This document shows positions 35,592 to 44,172 of a DNA stretch of 64,000 bases, in pieces (within the stretch, counting starts at the first letter, position 1; each line of letters begins with the position of its first letter). Below the pieces are notes generated by a model. It had not been told where the DNA came from and ran no database searches. It saw only the letters and a program-made list of their open reading frames with translations. The position numbers and the translations under genes are program-made. The DNA is from Nocardioides halotolerans DSM 19273 (GTDB lineage Bacteria; Actinomycetota; Actinomycetes; Propionibacteriales; Nocardioidaceae): NCBI RefSeq assembly GCF_000422805.1, contig NZ_AUGT01000022.1:97135-161134 (forward strand), written 5' to 3'.

Positions 35592-37292
35592 CTAGTCCGG
35601 CAGCGACCCCGGCGGCTTGCAGATCACCGTGTCGGAGGGGATGTAGGTGGTGTGCATCTTCTCCGTGCGCTCGAGCACGTCGGACCCCGCGCGCCGCCAG
35701 TAGCGCCAGACGTCGATGTCGAAGCCGCCGTAGCCGCTGTTGGGGTAGCAGTCCTCGGTGTCGAGGGTCCGGGTCGCCGGCGAGGTGAAGGCGTAGCGGT
35801 CGCCGGTCTTGGTCGTGATGTCCCAGTACTCGGTCGAGAACAGCCGCACCGTCACCACGCCCTGCTCCGAGGGCGTGCCGGGCGTGACCCGGGCGTGCAC
35901 CAGCACGCCGTACGGCGTGTCGTTGCGCCACTTCAGGTCGACCGTGGGCCAGGCCACCGTGGCCTCGCGGCCCACGGGGTAGCGGTCGATGTAGAACGAG
36001 TGCGGCTTGTGCTCCACGTCGGTCATGCCGCCGAAGAACGCCGCGTTGAACGTCGTGGTCGCCATCTGCGAGACGCCGCCGCCGAGGTCCTCGGCGAAGA
36101 TGCCGTTGCTGATGATGAAGCCCTTCGTGAAGCCGTTCTCCTCGGTGCGCTCGCCGACGGTCCCGTTGAGAGAGAACGTCTCACCGGGCCCGACGATCGT
36201 CCCGTCGACCAGCTCGGCCGCGCGGCCGATGTTGACGTTGCGGTACTCCGCGTAGGGGTAGTAGGTCGTGAACGACGAGATCTCCTCCTTGATCCCGAGC
36301 GCCTTGGCCTCCTCGGTGGTGAACTCCGGCTCGACGACTTCGGCCGGCACCTGCAGCTCCCGCTCGCCGGCCGGACGGACGACGAGGTCGAGGAAGGCGG
36401 CGTCCACCTCGGCCTGGTCGAAGCTGACGCCCGGCTTGGCCGGGATGACGCGCGGCTTGCCGGCGAGCAGCCGGATCTCGGCGTCGACGGGGGCGGCGCC
36501 GTCGCCGGCGACCAGGCCGGACAGCTGCTGGGACAGCACCTTCGGACGCAGCTGCGGCACCAGCCGGCCGCCGTCCGGCACGAGCCGCAGGGCACGCGCG
36601 TACTGCCGAGGCTCGAGGGTGACCGCCGACTCGCCGAACCGGAGCGTCACGGGCGCCGAGAGCGCCGGCTCCGCGAACTCCTCGACCGCCCGGTCGACGT
36701 CGGAGCGGTCGATCTCGGGGGCCGCCTCGATGGTGGGCAGGTCGACGTCGGAGTTCGAGAGGTACGCCGCCACGAGGGCCGTGCGGGCGGCTTCCGCGTC
36801 GACGGCGGTGCCGGGGACGGGCTCGGTCACCTTCGCGCCCTTGCGCGTCAGCCGGACGGCGCCCTCGACCGGCTCGGTCGCGATCTCCTCGTCGAGCGCG
36901 GCCAGGTAGGAGTCGAGACGCTCGTCGTCGACGTCGACCACCGCGTCGAGGCTCTCGCCGCCCGTGAACCGGTCCCACAGCGTCGCCGGCGACCATCGGG
37001 ACCCGCCCGCCGCCTGCGCCACGGACGCCGCCACGTCGACGGACAGCCCGGCGTCGGCCGGCGCGATCTCGCGCGACCTGCTGTCCACCGTGACCTCGAG
37101 CGACGCCGCGGCGCTCTCGGCGAGGTCGGCGCGGAGCCTGTCGGCCGCCGCGTCCCGGCTCAGCCCGCCCACCTCGACCCCGGCGATGCTCGTGCCCCGG
37201 GGCAGGTCCTCGCCGGCCACGAGCACCGCCACGACGTACGCCCCGCCCGCGGCGAGCACGCCGAGCGCGCCCAGCCCCCACCACCGCCTCAC
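35592..37292 (-). CDS. VanW-family cell-envelope protein with peptidoglycan-binding-like domain
   Basis: 566-aa protein anchored by one N-terminal helix (GLGALGVLAAGGAYVVAVLV). Repeated regions between residues 40 and 330 resemble YoaR-like/PG_binding_4 domains; the C-terminal VanW domain has VGPGETFSLNGTVGERTEENGF, DLGGGVSQMATTTFNAAFF and a late pair of cysteines (DCYPNSGYGG and VICKPPG). VanW's biochemical role is unknown and vancomycin resistance is not implied. TACATT (37299-37304) 6 nt before GTG 37292 indicates a leaderless promoter. Confidence 0.88.
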   Translation of the reverse strand: MRRWWGLGALGVLAAGGAYVVAVLVAGEDLPRGTSIAGVEVGGLSRDAAADRLRADLAESAAASLEVTVDSRSREIAPADAGLSVDVAASVAQAAGGSRWSPATLWDRFTGGESLDAVVDVDDERLDSYLAALDEEIATEPVEGAVRLTRKGAKVTEPVPGTAVDAEAARTALVAAYLSNSDVDLPTIEAAPEIDRSDVDRAVEEFAEPALSAPVTLRFGESAVTLEPRQYARALRLVPDGGRLVPQLRPKVLSQQLSGLVAGDGAAPVDAEIRLLAGKPRVIPAKPGVSFDQAEVDAAFLDLVVRPAGERELQVPAEVVEPEFTTEEAKALGIKEEISSFTTYYPYAEYRNVNIGRAAELVDGTIVGPGETFSLNGTVGERTEENGFTKGFIISNGIFAEDLGGGVSQMATTTFNAAFFGGMTDVEHKPHSFYIDRYPVGREATVAWPTVDLKWRNDTPYGVLVHARVTPGTPSEQGVVTVRLFSTEYWDITTKTGDRYAFTSPATRTLDTEDCYPNSGYGGFDIDVWRYWRRAGSDVLERTEKMHTTYIPSDTVICKPPGSLPD

Positions 37293-37365
37293 GAGTGAAA
37301 TGTACGGATGCCGCCGCGGCTGGCAAGGTGGGCGGCGCAGCGCGAGACGCCGCGGCCGTCCGGTT

Positions 37366-37393
37366 TTGGGCGGCTCCGAGGCCCGCTGATACT
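37366..37393 (+). promoter_or_regulatory. Promoter of rpsO
   Basis: TTGGGC (37366-37371) and GATACT (37388-37393) are separated by 16 bp, a plausible sigma-A promoter giving a leader of about 120 nt before the rpsO ATG. Confidence 0.45.
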
Positions 37394-37403
37394 CTTCATC
37401 GGT

Positions 37404-37450
37404 TGCCCGATCGAGGGCACCAGCACCTGCTGAAACCGCCGTGCAACGGC
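37404..37450 (+). promoter_or_regulatory. Structured rpsO leader
   Basis: Two small hairpins, TGCCC-N6-GGGCA (37404-37419) and GCCGT-gca-ACGGC (37438-37450), sit in the rpsO leader. S15 autoregulates through leader RNA structures in several phyla, so these may be the S15-binding element; the sequence alone does not prove it. Confidence 0.35.
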
Positions 37451-37520
37451 CGCGGATCCAGAGTGCCCGGGTGGACAGGCCCCGGCGCGCCGCGCAGACG
37501 AGAGACCGAAGGAGCCCCGC

Positions 37521-37796
37521 ATGTCAGTCGGAACCGACACGGAGACCAAGAACAAGATCATCGCCGAGTACGCCACGACCGAGGGCGACACCGGCTCTCC
37601 CGAGGTCCAGATCGCGCTGCTCAGCCACCGGATCGCTCACCTCACCGAGCACCTCAAGGAGCACAAGCACGACCACCACAGCCGGCGTGGCCTGCTGCTG
37701 CTGGTCGGCCAGCGCCGCCGGCTGCTCAACTACCTCAACAAGACCGACATCGAGCGCTACCGCTCGATCATCGAGCGTCTCGGCCTGCGCCGCTGA
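37521..37796 (+). CDS. rpsO: 30S ribosomal protein S15
   Basis: 91-aa primary 16S rRNA-binding protein of the 30S platform. The family pattern is full length: [42 protein letters not shown], then [11 protein letters not shown] and [18 protein letters not shown] 37521 has GAAGGAG upstream. As in most bacteria it precedes pnp; a strong terminator separates the two. Confidence 0.97.
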   Translation: MSVGTDTETKNKIIAEYATTEGDTGSPEVQIALLSHRIAHLTEHLKEHKHDHHSRRGLLLLVGQRRRLLNYLNKTDIERYRSIIERLGLRR

Positions 37797-37802
37797 CCTT
37801 CC

Positions 37803-37836
37803 GGAGGACCCGCCCTGGCGGGTCCTCCTCTGCTTT
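37803..37836 (+). terminator. Rho-independent-type terminator after rpsO
   Basis: GGAGGACCCGCC (37803-37814) and GGCGGGTCCTCC (37817-37828) form a perfect stem with a tight loop, followed by TCTGCTTTT. It begins 6 nt after the rpsO stop. It would allow rpsO and pnp to be expressed at different levels. Confidence 0.8.
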
Positions 37837-37927
37837 TCCGCTAGATTCCACAACTGAACACAGCACCACAACCACTCAGGAGCGACCCGCCGTCTGGCTC
37901 GGTCCTCGGTAGTGGCTCTCAGAGCTC

Positions 37928-38018
37928 CGCCGCCTGCGGCGCTGCGCTCTGCGGGCCTCGATCGAAGACCGGCACCGGAAACTCATCCGGCCAAGCGGGC
38001 GCCGCGGATCGCTCCGCG
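37928..38018 (+). promoter_or_regulatory. pnp leader with two stable hairpins
   Basis: CGCCGC-ct-GCGGCG (37928-37941) and CGCGGA-tcgc-TCCGCG (38003-38018) lie between the rpsO terminator and the pnp TTG start. In E. coli, PNPase represses itself through a processed hairpin in its leader; whether this leader acts likewise is inference. No other gene is visible in 37797-38035. Confidence 0.4.
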
Positions 38019-38035
38019 ACAAGACAGGTAACCCC

Positions 38036-40297
38036 TTGACCGACAACTCCTTCGAGCCCGTCGTCAGCTCCGTCGAGACGGTTCTCGACAACGGCAAGTA
38101 CGGCCAGCGCACCATCAAGTTCGAGACCGGGCTGCTCGCCCGCCAGGCGGCCGGCTCCGTGACCGCCTACCTCGACGACGACACGATGCTGCTCTCGGCC
38201 ACCACCGCGGGCAAGACGCCCAAGGACCAGTTCGACTTCTTCCCCCTCACCATCGACGTCGAGGAGCGGATGTACGCCGCGGGCAAGATCCCCGGCTCGT
38301 TCTTCCGGTCCGAGGGCCGCCCGGGTGAGGACGCGATCCTCACCTGCCGCCTCATCGACCGTCCGCTGCGCCCGACGTTCAAGAAGGGCCTGCGCAACGA
38401 GGTCCAGGTGGTCATCACGGTCCTGGCGCTCAACCCCGACGCCCCCTACGACGTGCTCGCGATCAACGCCGCGTCGATGTCCACCCAGCTCTCCGGCCTG
38501 CCGTTCAGCGGTCCGGTCGGCGGCGTCCGCGTCGCGCTCATCGAGGGCACCTGGGTGGCCTTCCCGAGCCACAGCCAGCTCGAGGACGCCGTCTTCGACA
38601 TGGTGGTCGCGGGCCGGGTCACCGAGACCGGCGACGTCGCGATCATGATGGTCGAGGCCGAGGCCACCGAGCAGGCCATCACCCTCATCGACGGCGGCGT
38701 GCAGTCGCCGACCGAGGAGGTCGTGGCCAGCGGCCTCGACGCCGCCAAGCCGTTCATCAAGCAGCTCTGCGAGGCGCAGAGCGAGCTCGCCAAGCAGGCC
38801 GCGAAGCCCGTCCAGGACTTCCCGGTCTTCCTCGACTACGAGGACGACGTCTACGCCGCGGTCGAGGCCGCCGCCAAGAGCGACCTCGTGGCCGCGATGC
38901 AGGTCGCCGACAAGCAGGAGCGCGAGCACCGCACCGACGAGCTCAAGGCGTCCGTGCTCGAGCAGGTCGGCCCGCAGTTCGAGGGTCGCGAGAAGGAGAT
39001 CGGCGCGGCGTTCCGCTCGGTCAACAAGCAGGTCGTCCGCGAGCGGGTGCTCCGCGACAAGATCCGCATCGACGGCCGCGGCCTCGCCGACATCCGCCCG
39101 CTGCACGCCGAGGTCGGCGTGCTCCCGCGGGTGCACGGCTCCGCGCTGTTCGAGCGCGGCGAGACCCAGATCCTGGGCGTCACCACCCTCGACATGCTCA
39201 AGATGGAGCAGCAGCTCGACACGCTCTCCCCGGAGAAGCACCGCCGCTACATGCACAAGTACGTCTTCCCGCCGTTCTCCACCGGTGAGACCGGCCGGGT
39301 GGGCTCGCCCAAGCGCCGCGAGGTCGGCCACGGCGCGCTCGCGCGCCGCGCGCTCCTGCCGGTGCTGCCCTCGCGCGAGGAGTTCCCCTACGCGATCCGC
39401 CAGCTCTCCGAGGCGATGGGCTCCAACGGCTCCACCTCGATGGGCTCGGTCTGCGCCTCGACGCTGTCGCTGCTGCAGGCCGGCGTGCCGCTCAAGGCGC
39501 CGGTGGCCGGCATCGCGATGGGCCTGATCTCCGGCGAGATCGACGGTCAGACCCAGTACGTCGCGCTCACCGACATCCTCGGTGCCGAGGACGCCTTCGG
39601 CGACATGGACTTCAAGGTCGCCGGCACCCGGCAGTTCGTCACCGCGCTGCAGCTCGACACCAAGCTCGACGGCATCCCCGCCGAGGTCCTCGCCGCGGCC
39701 CTGACCCAGGCCCGCGACGCGCGCCTGGCGATCCTCGACGTCATGGCCGAGGCCATCGACGAGCCCGAGGAGATGTCGCCGACCGCGCCGCGGATCATCA
39801 CGATCAACATCCCGGTCGACAAGATCGGCGAGGTGATCGGGCCCAAGGGCAAGGTCATCAACCAGATCCAGGACGACACCGGCGCCTCGATCTCGATCGA
39901 GGACGACGGCACCATCTACATCGGTGCCACCAACGGTGACCAGGCCGAGGCCGCCCGGTCGGCGATCAACCAGATCGCCAACCCGACGATGCCCGAGGTC
40001 GGCGAGCGCTACCTCGGCACCGTCGTCAAGACGACCAACTTCGGCGCGTTCGTCTCGCTGCTCCCGGGCAAGGACGGCCTGCTGCACATCAGCAAGCTCC
40101 GTCCGCTGGCCGGCGGCAAGCGGGTCGAGGCGGTCGAGGACGTCGTGTCGGTCGGCCAGAAGATCCAGGTCCAGATCGCCGAGATCGACGACCGCGGCAA
40201 GCTCTCGCTGGTCCCGGTCGTCGAGGACGACGCTGCGGCGGAGTCCGAGACCGAGGGCACCGGCGACGAGGCCGCGGCCGAGTCCGTCGAGGCCTGA
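38036..40297 (+). CDS. pnp: Polyribonucleotide nucleotidyltransferase (PNPase)
   Basis: 753-aa phosphorolytic 3'-5' exoribonuclease of the RNA-degradation machinery. Two RNase PH-like domains ([18 protein letters not shown]; later [21 protein letters not shown] and [16 protein letters not shown]) flank a helical domain; KH ([19 protein letters not shown]) and S1 ([20 protein letters not shown]) domains follow. TTG 38036 is the only start that keeps the conserved N-terminus, a rare codon choice for a core gene. Its stop forms CTGA with a possible CTG start of the next gene. Confidence 0.95.
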   Translation: MTDNSFEPVVSSVETVLDNGKYGQRTIKFETGLLARQAAGSVTAYLDDDTMLLSATTAGKTPKDQFDFFPLTIDVEERMYAAGKIPGSFFRSEGRPGEDAILTCRLIDRPLRPTFKKGLRNEVQVVITVLALNPDAPYDVLAINAASMSTQLSGLPFSGPVGGVRVALIEGTWVAFPSHSQLEDAVFDMVVAGRVTETGDVAIMMVEAEATEQAITLIDGGVQSPTEEVVASGLDAAKPFIKQLCEAQSELAKQAAKPVQDFPVFLDYEDDVYAAVEAAAKSDLVAAMQVADKQEREHRTDELKASVLEQVGPQFEGREKEIGAAFRSVNKQVVRERVLRDKIRIDGRGLADIRPLHAEVGVLPRVHGSALFERGETQILGVTTLDMLKMEQQLDTLSPEKHRRYMHKYVFPPFSTGETGRVGSPKRREVGHGALARRALLPVLPSREEFPYAIRQLSEAMGSNGSTSMGSVCASTLSLLQAGVPLKAPVAGIAMGLISGEIDGQTQYVALTDILGAEDAFGDMDFKVAGTRQFVTALQLDTKLDGIPAEVLAAALTQARDARLAILDVMAEAIDEPEEMSPTAPRIITINIPVDKIGEVIGPKGKVINQIQDDTGASISIEDDGTIYIGATNGDQAEAARSAINQIANPTMPEVGERYLGTVVKTTNFGAFVSLLPGKDGLLHISKLRPLAGGKRVEAVEDVVSVGQKIQVQIAEIDDRGKLSLVPVVEDDAAAESETEGTGDEAAAESVEA

Positions 40298-40374
40298 TCC
40301 TGGCCGCTCGCACCTCGCCGCTGCGCGCGGGCTCGACCCGCACGCTGCAGACGGAGACCGACGGCGCCGGACGC

Positions 40375-41625
40375 GTGACCTCACGCGTCCGGCGCACGGT
40401 CCTGCCCGGCGGCCTCCGGGTCATCACCGAGCAGCTGGCCGGCGTCCGCTCGGCCAGCATCGGCGTCTGGGTCGGCGTCGGCTCCCGCGACGAGACCGCG
40501 ACGCTGCACGGCTGCTCGCACTTCCTCGAGCACCTGCTCTTCAAGGGCACCAGCGAGCGGTCCGCGCTCGACATCTCGATTGCGCTCGACGCGGTGGGCG
40601 GTGAGTTCAACGCCTTCACCGCCAAGGAGTACACCTGCTTCCACGCGCGTGTCCTCGACGACGACCTCGACCTGGCCGTCGACGTGCTCGGCGACATGAT
40701 CACGTCCTCGCTGCTGACCCCCGAGGACGTCGAGGCCGAGCGCGACGTGATCCTCGACGAGATCGCGATGCACGACGACGACCCCGACGACGTGGTCCAC
40801 AACCTGTTCGCCGAGCAGGCCTACGGCCCGGCCGCGCCGCTCGGCCGCCCCATCGCCGGCACCGTCGGGTCGATCGAGGCGCTCACCCGGGCGCAGGTGG
40901 CGCGGTTCTACCAGCGCCACTACCGGCCGGCCAACATGGTCGTCGCCGCCGCCGGCAACCTCGAGCACGCCCAGGTCGTGAAGATGGTGCGCTCGGCGTT
41001 CGGTCGCCGCGGCTGGCTCACGGGCGACGAGCCGCCGGTCGCGCCGCGTCGCGGAGCCAAGCGGGTGCGCGTGCACCCGGGAGTCATCGAGGCGACCCGA
41101 CCCTTCGAGCAGGTCAACCTCGTGCTCGGCATGGAGGGCGTCCACCGCAACGACGACCGCCGCTTCGCCCTCGGCGTGCTCAACACCGCCCTCGGCGGCG
41201 GCACGTCGTCGCGGCTGTTCCAGGAGGTCCGCGAACGCCGGGGGCTCGCCTACTCGGTCTTCTCCTTCGCCAGCCACCACGCCGACTCGGGCCTGGTCGG
41301 CGTCTCCGTCGGCTGCCTGCCCAACAAGCTCGACGAGGTGCTGGCCGTGGTCCGCACCGAGCTCTCGCGCGTCGCTGCCCACGGCATCTCCGAGGAGGAG
41401 CTGGTGCGCGGCAAGGGCCAGCTGCGCGGCGGGCTCGTGCTCGGGCTGGAGGACTCCGGGTCCCGGATGTCGCGCATCGGCAAGGCCGAGCTCGTGCACG
41501 ACGAGCTGCTCGGCATCGACGCGGTGATGGACCGCATCGGGTCGGTCACCCTCGACGAGGTCCAGTCGGTCGCCAAGCAGGTCTTCGGCAAGCCCGAGAT
41601 CCTCGCGGTCGTCGGGCCGAGCTGA
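40375..41625 (+). CDS. M16-family (processing-peptidase-like) zinc protease
   Basis: 416-aa pitrilysin-family protease with inverted zinc motif HFLEH at residues 49-53 and the downstream Glu in EAERDVILDEIAMH; the C-terminal half has LGGGTSSRLFQEVRERRGLAYS. It usually follows pnp in actinobacteria. GTG 40375 is the first canonical start, but the open frame continues upstream with plausible protein sequence (TSPLRAGSTRTLQTETDGAG) to a CTG at 40294 that overlaps the pnp stop, so the real N-terminus may be 27 residues longer. Confidence 0.88.
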   Translation: MTSRVRRTVLPGGLRVITEQLAGVRSASIGVWVGVGSRDETATLHGCSHFLEHLLFKGTSERSALDISIALDAVGGEFNAFTAKEYTCFHARVLDDDLDLAVDVLGDMITSSLLTPEDVEAERDVILDEIAMHDDDPDDVVHNLFAEQAYGPAAPLGRPIAGTVGSIEALTRAQVARFYQRHYRPANMVVAAAGNLEHAQVVKMVRSAFGRRGWLTGDEPPVAPRRGAKRVRVHPGVIEATRPFEQVNLVLGMEGVHRNDDRRFALGVLNTALGGGTSSRLFQEVRERRGLAYSVFSFASHHADSGLVGVSVGCLPNKLDEVLAVVRTELSRVAAHGISEEELVRGKGQLRGGLVLGLEDSGSRMSRIGKAELVHDELLGIDAVMDRIGSVTLDEVQSVAKQVFGKPEILAVVGPS

Positions 41626-41640
41626 CCAGGCCTCAGGCGG

Positions 41641-42435
41641 TCACCGAGCGCCGTGCCGGCCGGCCACGGCGCGGCAGTAGGCCTCGCGGCGGCGGGCCGC
41701 GCAGCCGTCGCGGCGGCGGCGCCGGTCGAGCAGCTCGGGGTCGAGCGCCGAGTTGAGGCCGTCGCGCAGCAGCGCGAGCGCCTCGGCCCGCATCTGCGAG
41801 ATGCGCGACTCGGTCACGCCGAGCTCCTCGGCGAGGTCGGACATCGTCCGCTCGTCGATGAAGCAGCCGCGCACGACCGCGCGGAGCCGTGCCGGGAGCG
41901 CGGCGATCGCGTGGTCGAGGTACTCGAGGCGCTCGCCGTGCTCGACCTGCGCCTCAGGAGACGGGTCGGACGCCGGGAGCACGTCGGAGAGTCGGACGGC
42001 CGCCTCTGAGTCGAGGGAGAGCACCGACGCGCGGGCCAGGTCGTCCTCGGAGCGCTGGACCTCGGCGAGGCTCAGGCCCAGCGACTCGGCCACCTCGGCG
42101 TCGTCGGGGGCCTGGCGCCGGTCGGTGGCGAGGGCCGCCCGCGTCGCGTCGATCTCGCGACCCCGACGGCGTACGGCGCGCGACGCCCAGTCGAGCGAGC
42201 GCAGCTCGTCGAGCATCGCCCCGCGGACCCTCGTCGCGGCGTAGTTGGCGAACGGGGTCCCGCGCGAGGGGTCGAACGCGCGGGAGGCCGTCACGAGGGC
42301 GACGAGGCCTGCGGAGTGGAGGTCGTCGCCGCTCACGTGACCCGGCACCCGGCCCAGCGTCTCGCGCACGATGTGGGCGACGAGCGGCACGTGGCCCACC
42401 ACCAGGTCGTTGGTCGTTGCGGTTGCCGTGGTCAT
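41641..42435 (-). CDS. fliA: FliA/WhiG-class RNA polymerase sigma factor (sigma-28 type)
   Basis: 264-aa sigma-70 family factor. Region 2 reads VPLVAHIVRETLGRVPGHV, GDDLHSAGLVALVTA, then YAATRVRGAMLDELRSLDWASRAVRRR, diagnostic for the flagellar/WhiG group; region 3 has DAEVAESLGLSLAEV and region 4 MSDLAEELGVTESRISQMRAEAL. A divergent FlgN-like gene sits 164 bp away, which favours a flagellar rather than sporulation role. No other flagellar gene lies in the window, so this is a detached or residual pair. Confidence 0.85.
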   Translation of the reverse strand: MTTATATTNDLVVGHVPLVAHIVRETLGRVPGHVSGDDLHSAGLVALVTASRAFDPSRGTPFANYAATRVRGAMLDELRSLDWASRAVRRRGREIDATRAALATDRRQAPDDAEVAESLGLSLAEVQRSEDDLARASVLSLDSEAAVRLSDVLPASDPSPEAQVEHGERLEYLDHAIAALPARLRAVVRGCFIDERTMSDLAEELGVTESRISQMRAEALALLRDGLNSALDPELLDRRRRRDGCAARRREAYCRAVAGRHGAR

Positions 42436-42584
42436 GGGACCAGCCTCGGTCCGACGGCCGCCCGGGTGCAGACGCGCATGCTGGCACTGTGGTGGTACCG
42501 ACGCACCAGACGGACACGTCCGATCGGTCACCACCCGCCGGGGACTTCTGGTCGCGGGGTTTCGCTCAGGTGCGGGGCGTCGGC

Positions 42585-42592
42585 GCCGATGA
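42585..42592 (+). promoter_or_regulatory. Possible sigma-28 -10 element before the FlgN-like gene
   Basis: GCCGATGA differs from the sigma-28 -10 consensus GCCGATAA by one base. TCAG (42566-42569), a weak TAAA match, lies exactly 15 nt upstream. The start codon at 42600 is only 7 nt downstream, so transcripts would be nearly leaderless. Because a good -35 is lacking this is a tentative call. Confidence 0.25.
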
Positions 42593-42599
42593 GGACCCC

Positions 42600-42902
42600 A
42601 TGGTGACACCGATGGAGCGGCTCTCGACGGTGCTCTGGCACCAGCGTGAGCTGCTGACGAGCCTGGAGCACGCCCACACCGACGCCGACGCGGTGCGGCA
42701 CGAGCTGCGCCGGACCGAGGTCCTGCGCGCCGTGGCGGCCGACGAGGCCGCGGGCGCGCTGGGGCTCGGTCCCTGCCCGACCCTCGCCGAGCTCGCCGCC
42801 AGGTCCGGCAGCCCGTGGTCAGAGGTCCTGGCCGACCACCACGCAGCACTGACGGCGGCGGGCGCCGGCCAGCCGAGCCTGGTGGACTTCCTGCGCGTCT
42901 GA
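42600..42902 (+). CDS. Short FlgN-like flagellar chaperone (possibly degenerate)
   Basis: 100-aa helical protein: MERLSTVLWHQRELLTSLEHA, then RRTEVLRAVAADEAAGALGLGPCPTL and EVLADHHAALTA. The MERLS-LW-RELL opening and TE-LRA-AADE helix recall actinobacterial FlgN-type export chaperones, which are usually about 150 residues. A middle stretch and the C-terminal half appear to be missing. ATG 42600 follows GAGGA. No hook-filament genes follow, so it may be a remnant kept next to fliA. Confidence 0.55.
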   Translation: MVTPMERLSTVLWHQRELLTSLEHAHTDADAVRHELRRTEVLRAVAADEAAGALGLGPCPTLAELAARSGSPWSEVLADHHAALTAAGAGQPSLVDFLRV

Positions 42903-42927
42903 GACGCCCCGCTGGACGTGCGGTGGG

Positions 42928-43479
42928 TCAGCGGTGGACCAGGGCGACCATGCCGGCGCAGCCCGCGGCCCAGAGCACGCTGGTGAAGGTGCCGATGATG
43001 AACCGCTCGGTGGTCGCACCGCCGCTGGCGCCCTCGGCGTGGCGGAGGTCGGGGAACCGGCCGACCCCCTTGAGCGCGAGCACGACCGCCACGCCCTCGG
43101 GGAACCCGGCCGCGAGCCCGGCGAAGACCGCCAGCCGCTCCAGGGCACCGATCCAGGCGCCGCCCTTGAGGAACACCTCGGCGTCGGAGACCGAGTCGCG
43201 GGCCGGCTGACCGCGGTCGACTACCGCGAAGACGCGGGTGGTCAGCGGGCCGCCGCCCACCACCGCGAGCAGGCCCGCCAGCGTGACGAGGAGCGTCAGC
43301 TCGACCCGCCCCGAGGAGACCTGGTCGGAGACCGCCGCCACCACGGCGGCGGCCGCCAGGGCCGCGGCCGAGACGGGCGGCCAGACCGCGCGTCCGGAGC
43401 GCGTCCAGCCGAGGGCCGCCGCAGCCAGCGCGAACGCGAGCAGGGCGAGGACGAGCTGGGTCGTGTTGTCGGCGCTCAT
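42928..43479 (-). CDS. Four-helix membrane protein paired with a SatD-like regulator
   Basis: 183-aa protein with about five hydrophobic segments: LVLALLAFALAAAALGW, VSAAALAAAAVVAAV, LTLLVTLAGLLAVVGGGPL, a Gly-rich one near residue 115 and TSVLWAAGCAGMVALV at the end. A conserved-looking loop VFAVVDRGQPARDSVSDAEVFLKGGAWIG lies in between. Family unknown. ATG 43479 overlaps the stop of the SatD-like gene (ATGA), so the two proteins are made together, as in SatD/membrane-protein pairs elsewhere. Confidence 0.65.
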   Translation of the reverse strand: MSADNTTQLVLALLAFALAAAALGWTRSGRAVWPPVSAAALAAAAVVAAVSDQVSSGRVELTLLVTLAGLLAVVGGGPLTTRVFAVVDRGQPARDSVSDAEVFLKGGAWIGALERLAVFAGLAAGFPEGVAVVLALKGVGRFPDLRHAEGASGGATTERFIIGTFTSVLWAAGCAGMVALVHR

Positions 43480-44090
43480 CGCACCTGATCCTGCAGCAGG
43501 CCACCGACGAGCTCGGTGACGAGCTCGCGGGCACGCCGTCCCTCCACGAGGCCCGCAGCCTGGGCGCGCTGGCTGATCGCCGACTGCGTGACCCCGAGCC
43601 GCTTCGCCACCTGCTCGTAGGTCGCGCCGGCGTCGACGAGGTCGGCCACCTCCCAGCCCCGCGGCGTACGCCGGCCGAGGACGGCGGCCCAGAGCCACAG
43701 CGTGGTCTCGAGCGCGCGGGCCCCCGGCCCCGGCCGGCCGTCGTCGCCGACGACCCGGAGGCGCCACGGCGCGGACTTGGCGGAGGTCACCGCCTCGCGG
43801 GCGTGGAGGTAGGCCGGTCCGCGGCCGGCGCGGGTGCTGCGGGGGAGCGGCTCCTCGACCTCGCCGATGCCGATGCCGACGTTCCAGCCGTCCTCGCGCA
43901 GCAGTCGCTCGACGACGACGGCGAGGGTGGCAGGCCGGTCGAGCACGCCCTGGAACTCGTCGCCCGCGGTGCGCTCGAAGGGGCGCAGCATGGCGGCGTC
44001 GGCGAGCGCCACCAGGGTGTCGGGCACGCGGTCGGTTGCGGCCGCCCGCGTGGACCCCCGCTGGTCGATGGTGAGCACGGCGACGCGCAT
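43476..44090 (-). CDS. SatD-like protein: cyclase-fold N-terminus plus HTH
   Basis: 204-aa protein. The N-terminal half (VAVLTIDQRGS, RTAGDEFQGVLD, NVGIGIGEVEEPL, GPAYLHAREAV) matches the SatD pattern, which resembles class III nucleotide cyclases with metal-binding Asp residues. The C-terminal half has an HTH (ATYEQVAKRLGVTQSAISQRAQAAGLV). SatD proteins have been linked to acid tolerance and secretion but their biochemistry is unknown. Three TCAGGT repeats 28 bp apart in the upstream DNA suggest it binds its own promoter. A -10 TAGACT lies at 44123-44128. Confidence 0.7.
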   Translation of the reverse strand: MRVAVLTIDQRGSTRAAATDRVPDTLVALADAAMLRPFERTAGDEFQGVLDRPATLAVVVERLLREDGWNVGIGIGEVEEPLPRSTRAGRGPAYLHAREAVTSAKSAPWRLRVVGDDGRPGPGARALETTLWLWAAVLGRRTPRGWEVADLVDAGATYEQVAKRLGVTQSAISQRAQAAGLVEGRRARELVTELVGGLLQDQVR

Positions 44091-44100
44091 GGCGACCTCG

Positions 44101-44164
44101 CTTCAGGTTGTGTCCTGAAGTCAGTCTACATCAGGTAATAACCTAATGACGAGAAAGTTCAGGT
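44101..44164. promoter_or_regulatory. Repeat-rich control region upstream of the SatD-like gene
   Basis: TCAGGT recurs at 44103-44108, 44131-44136 and 44159-44164, exactly 28 bp apart. The first is half of a perfect dyad CTTCAGG-N6-CCTGAAG (44101-44120); the second is followed by AGGT-AATA-ACCT symmetry (44133-44144). The stretch is AT-rich for this genome. It is a strong candidate operator array for the HTH of the downstream protein. Confidence 0.55.
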
Positions 44165-44172
44165 GACAGCCT

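Noticed and set aside
35592..37292. VanW and VanZ genes (54546) taken as a vancomycin resistance cluster
   Set aside because: They are 17 kb apart, with no vanHAX or vanRS; both families are widespread in bacteria without glycopeptide resistance.
37919..40384. Minus-strand open frame of about 820 codons opposite pnp
   Set aside because: Leu/Asp/Arg/Gly-rich shadow of PNPase with no recognisable motif; pnp on the plus strand is certain.
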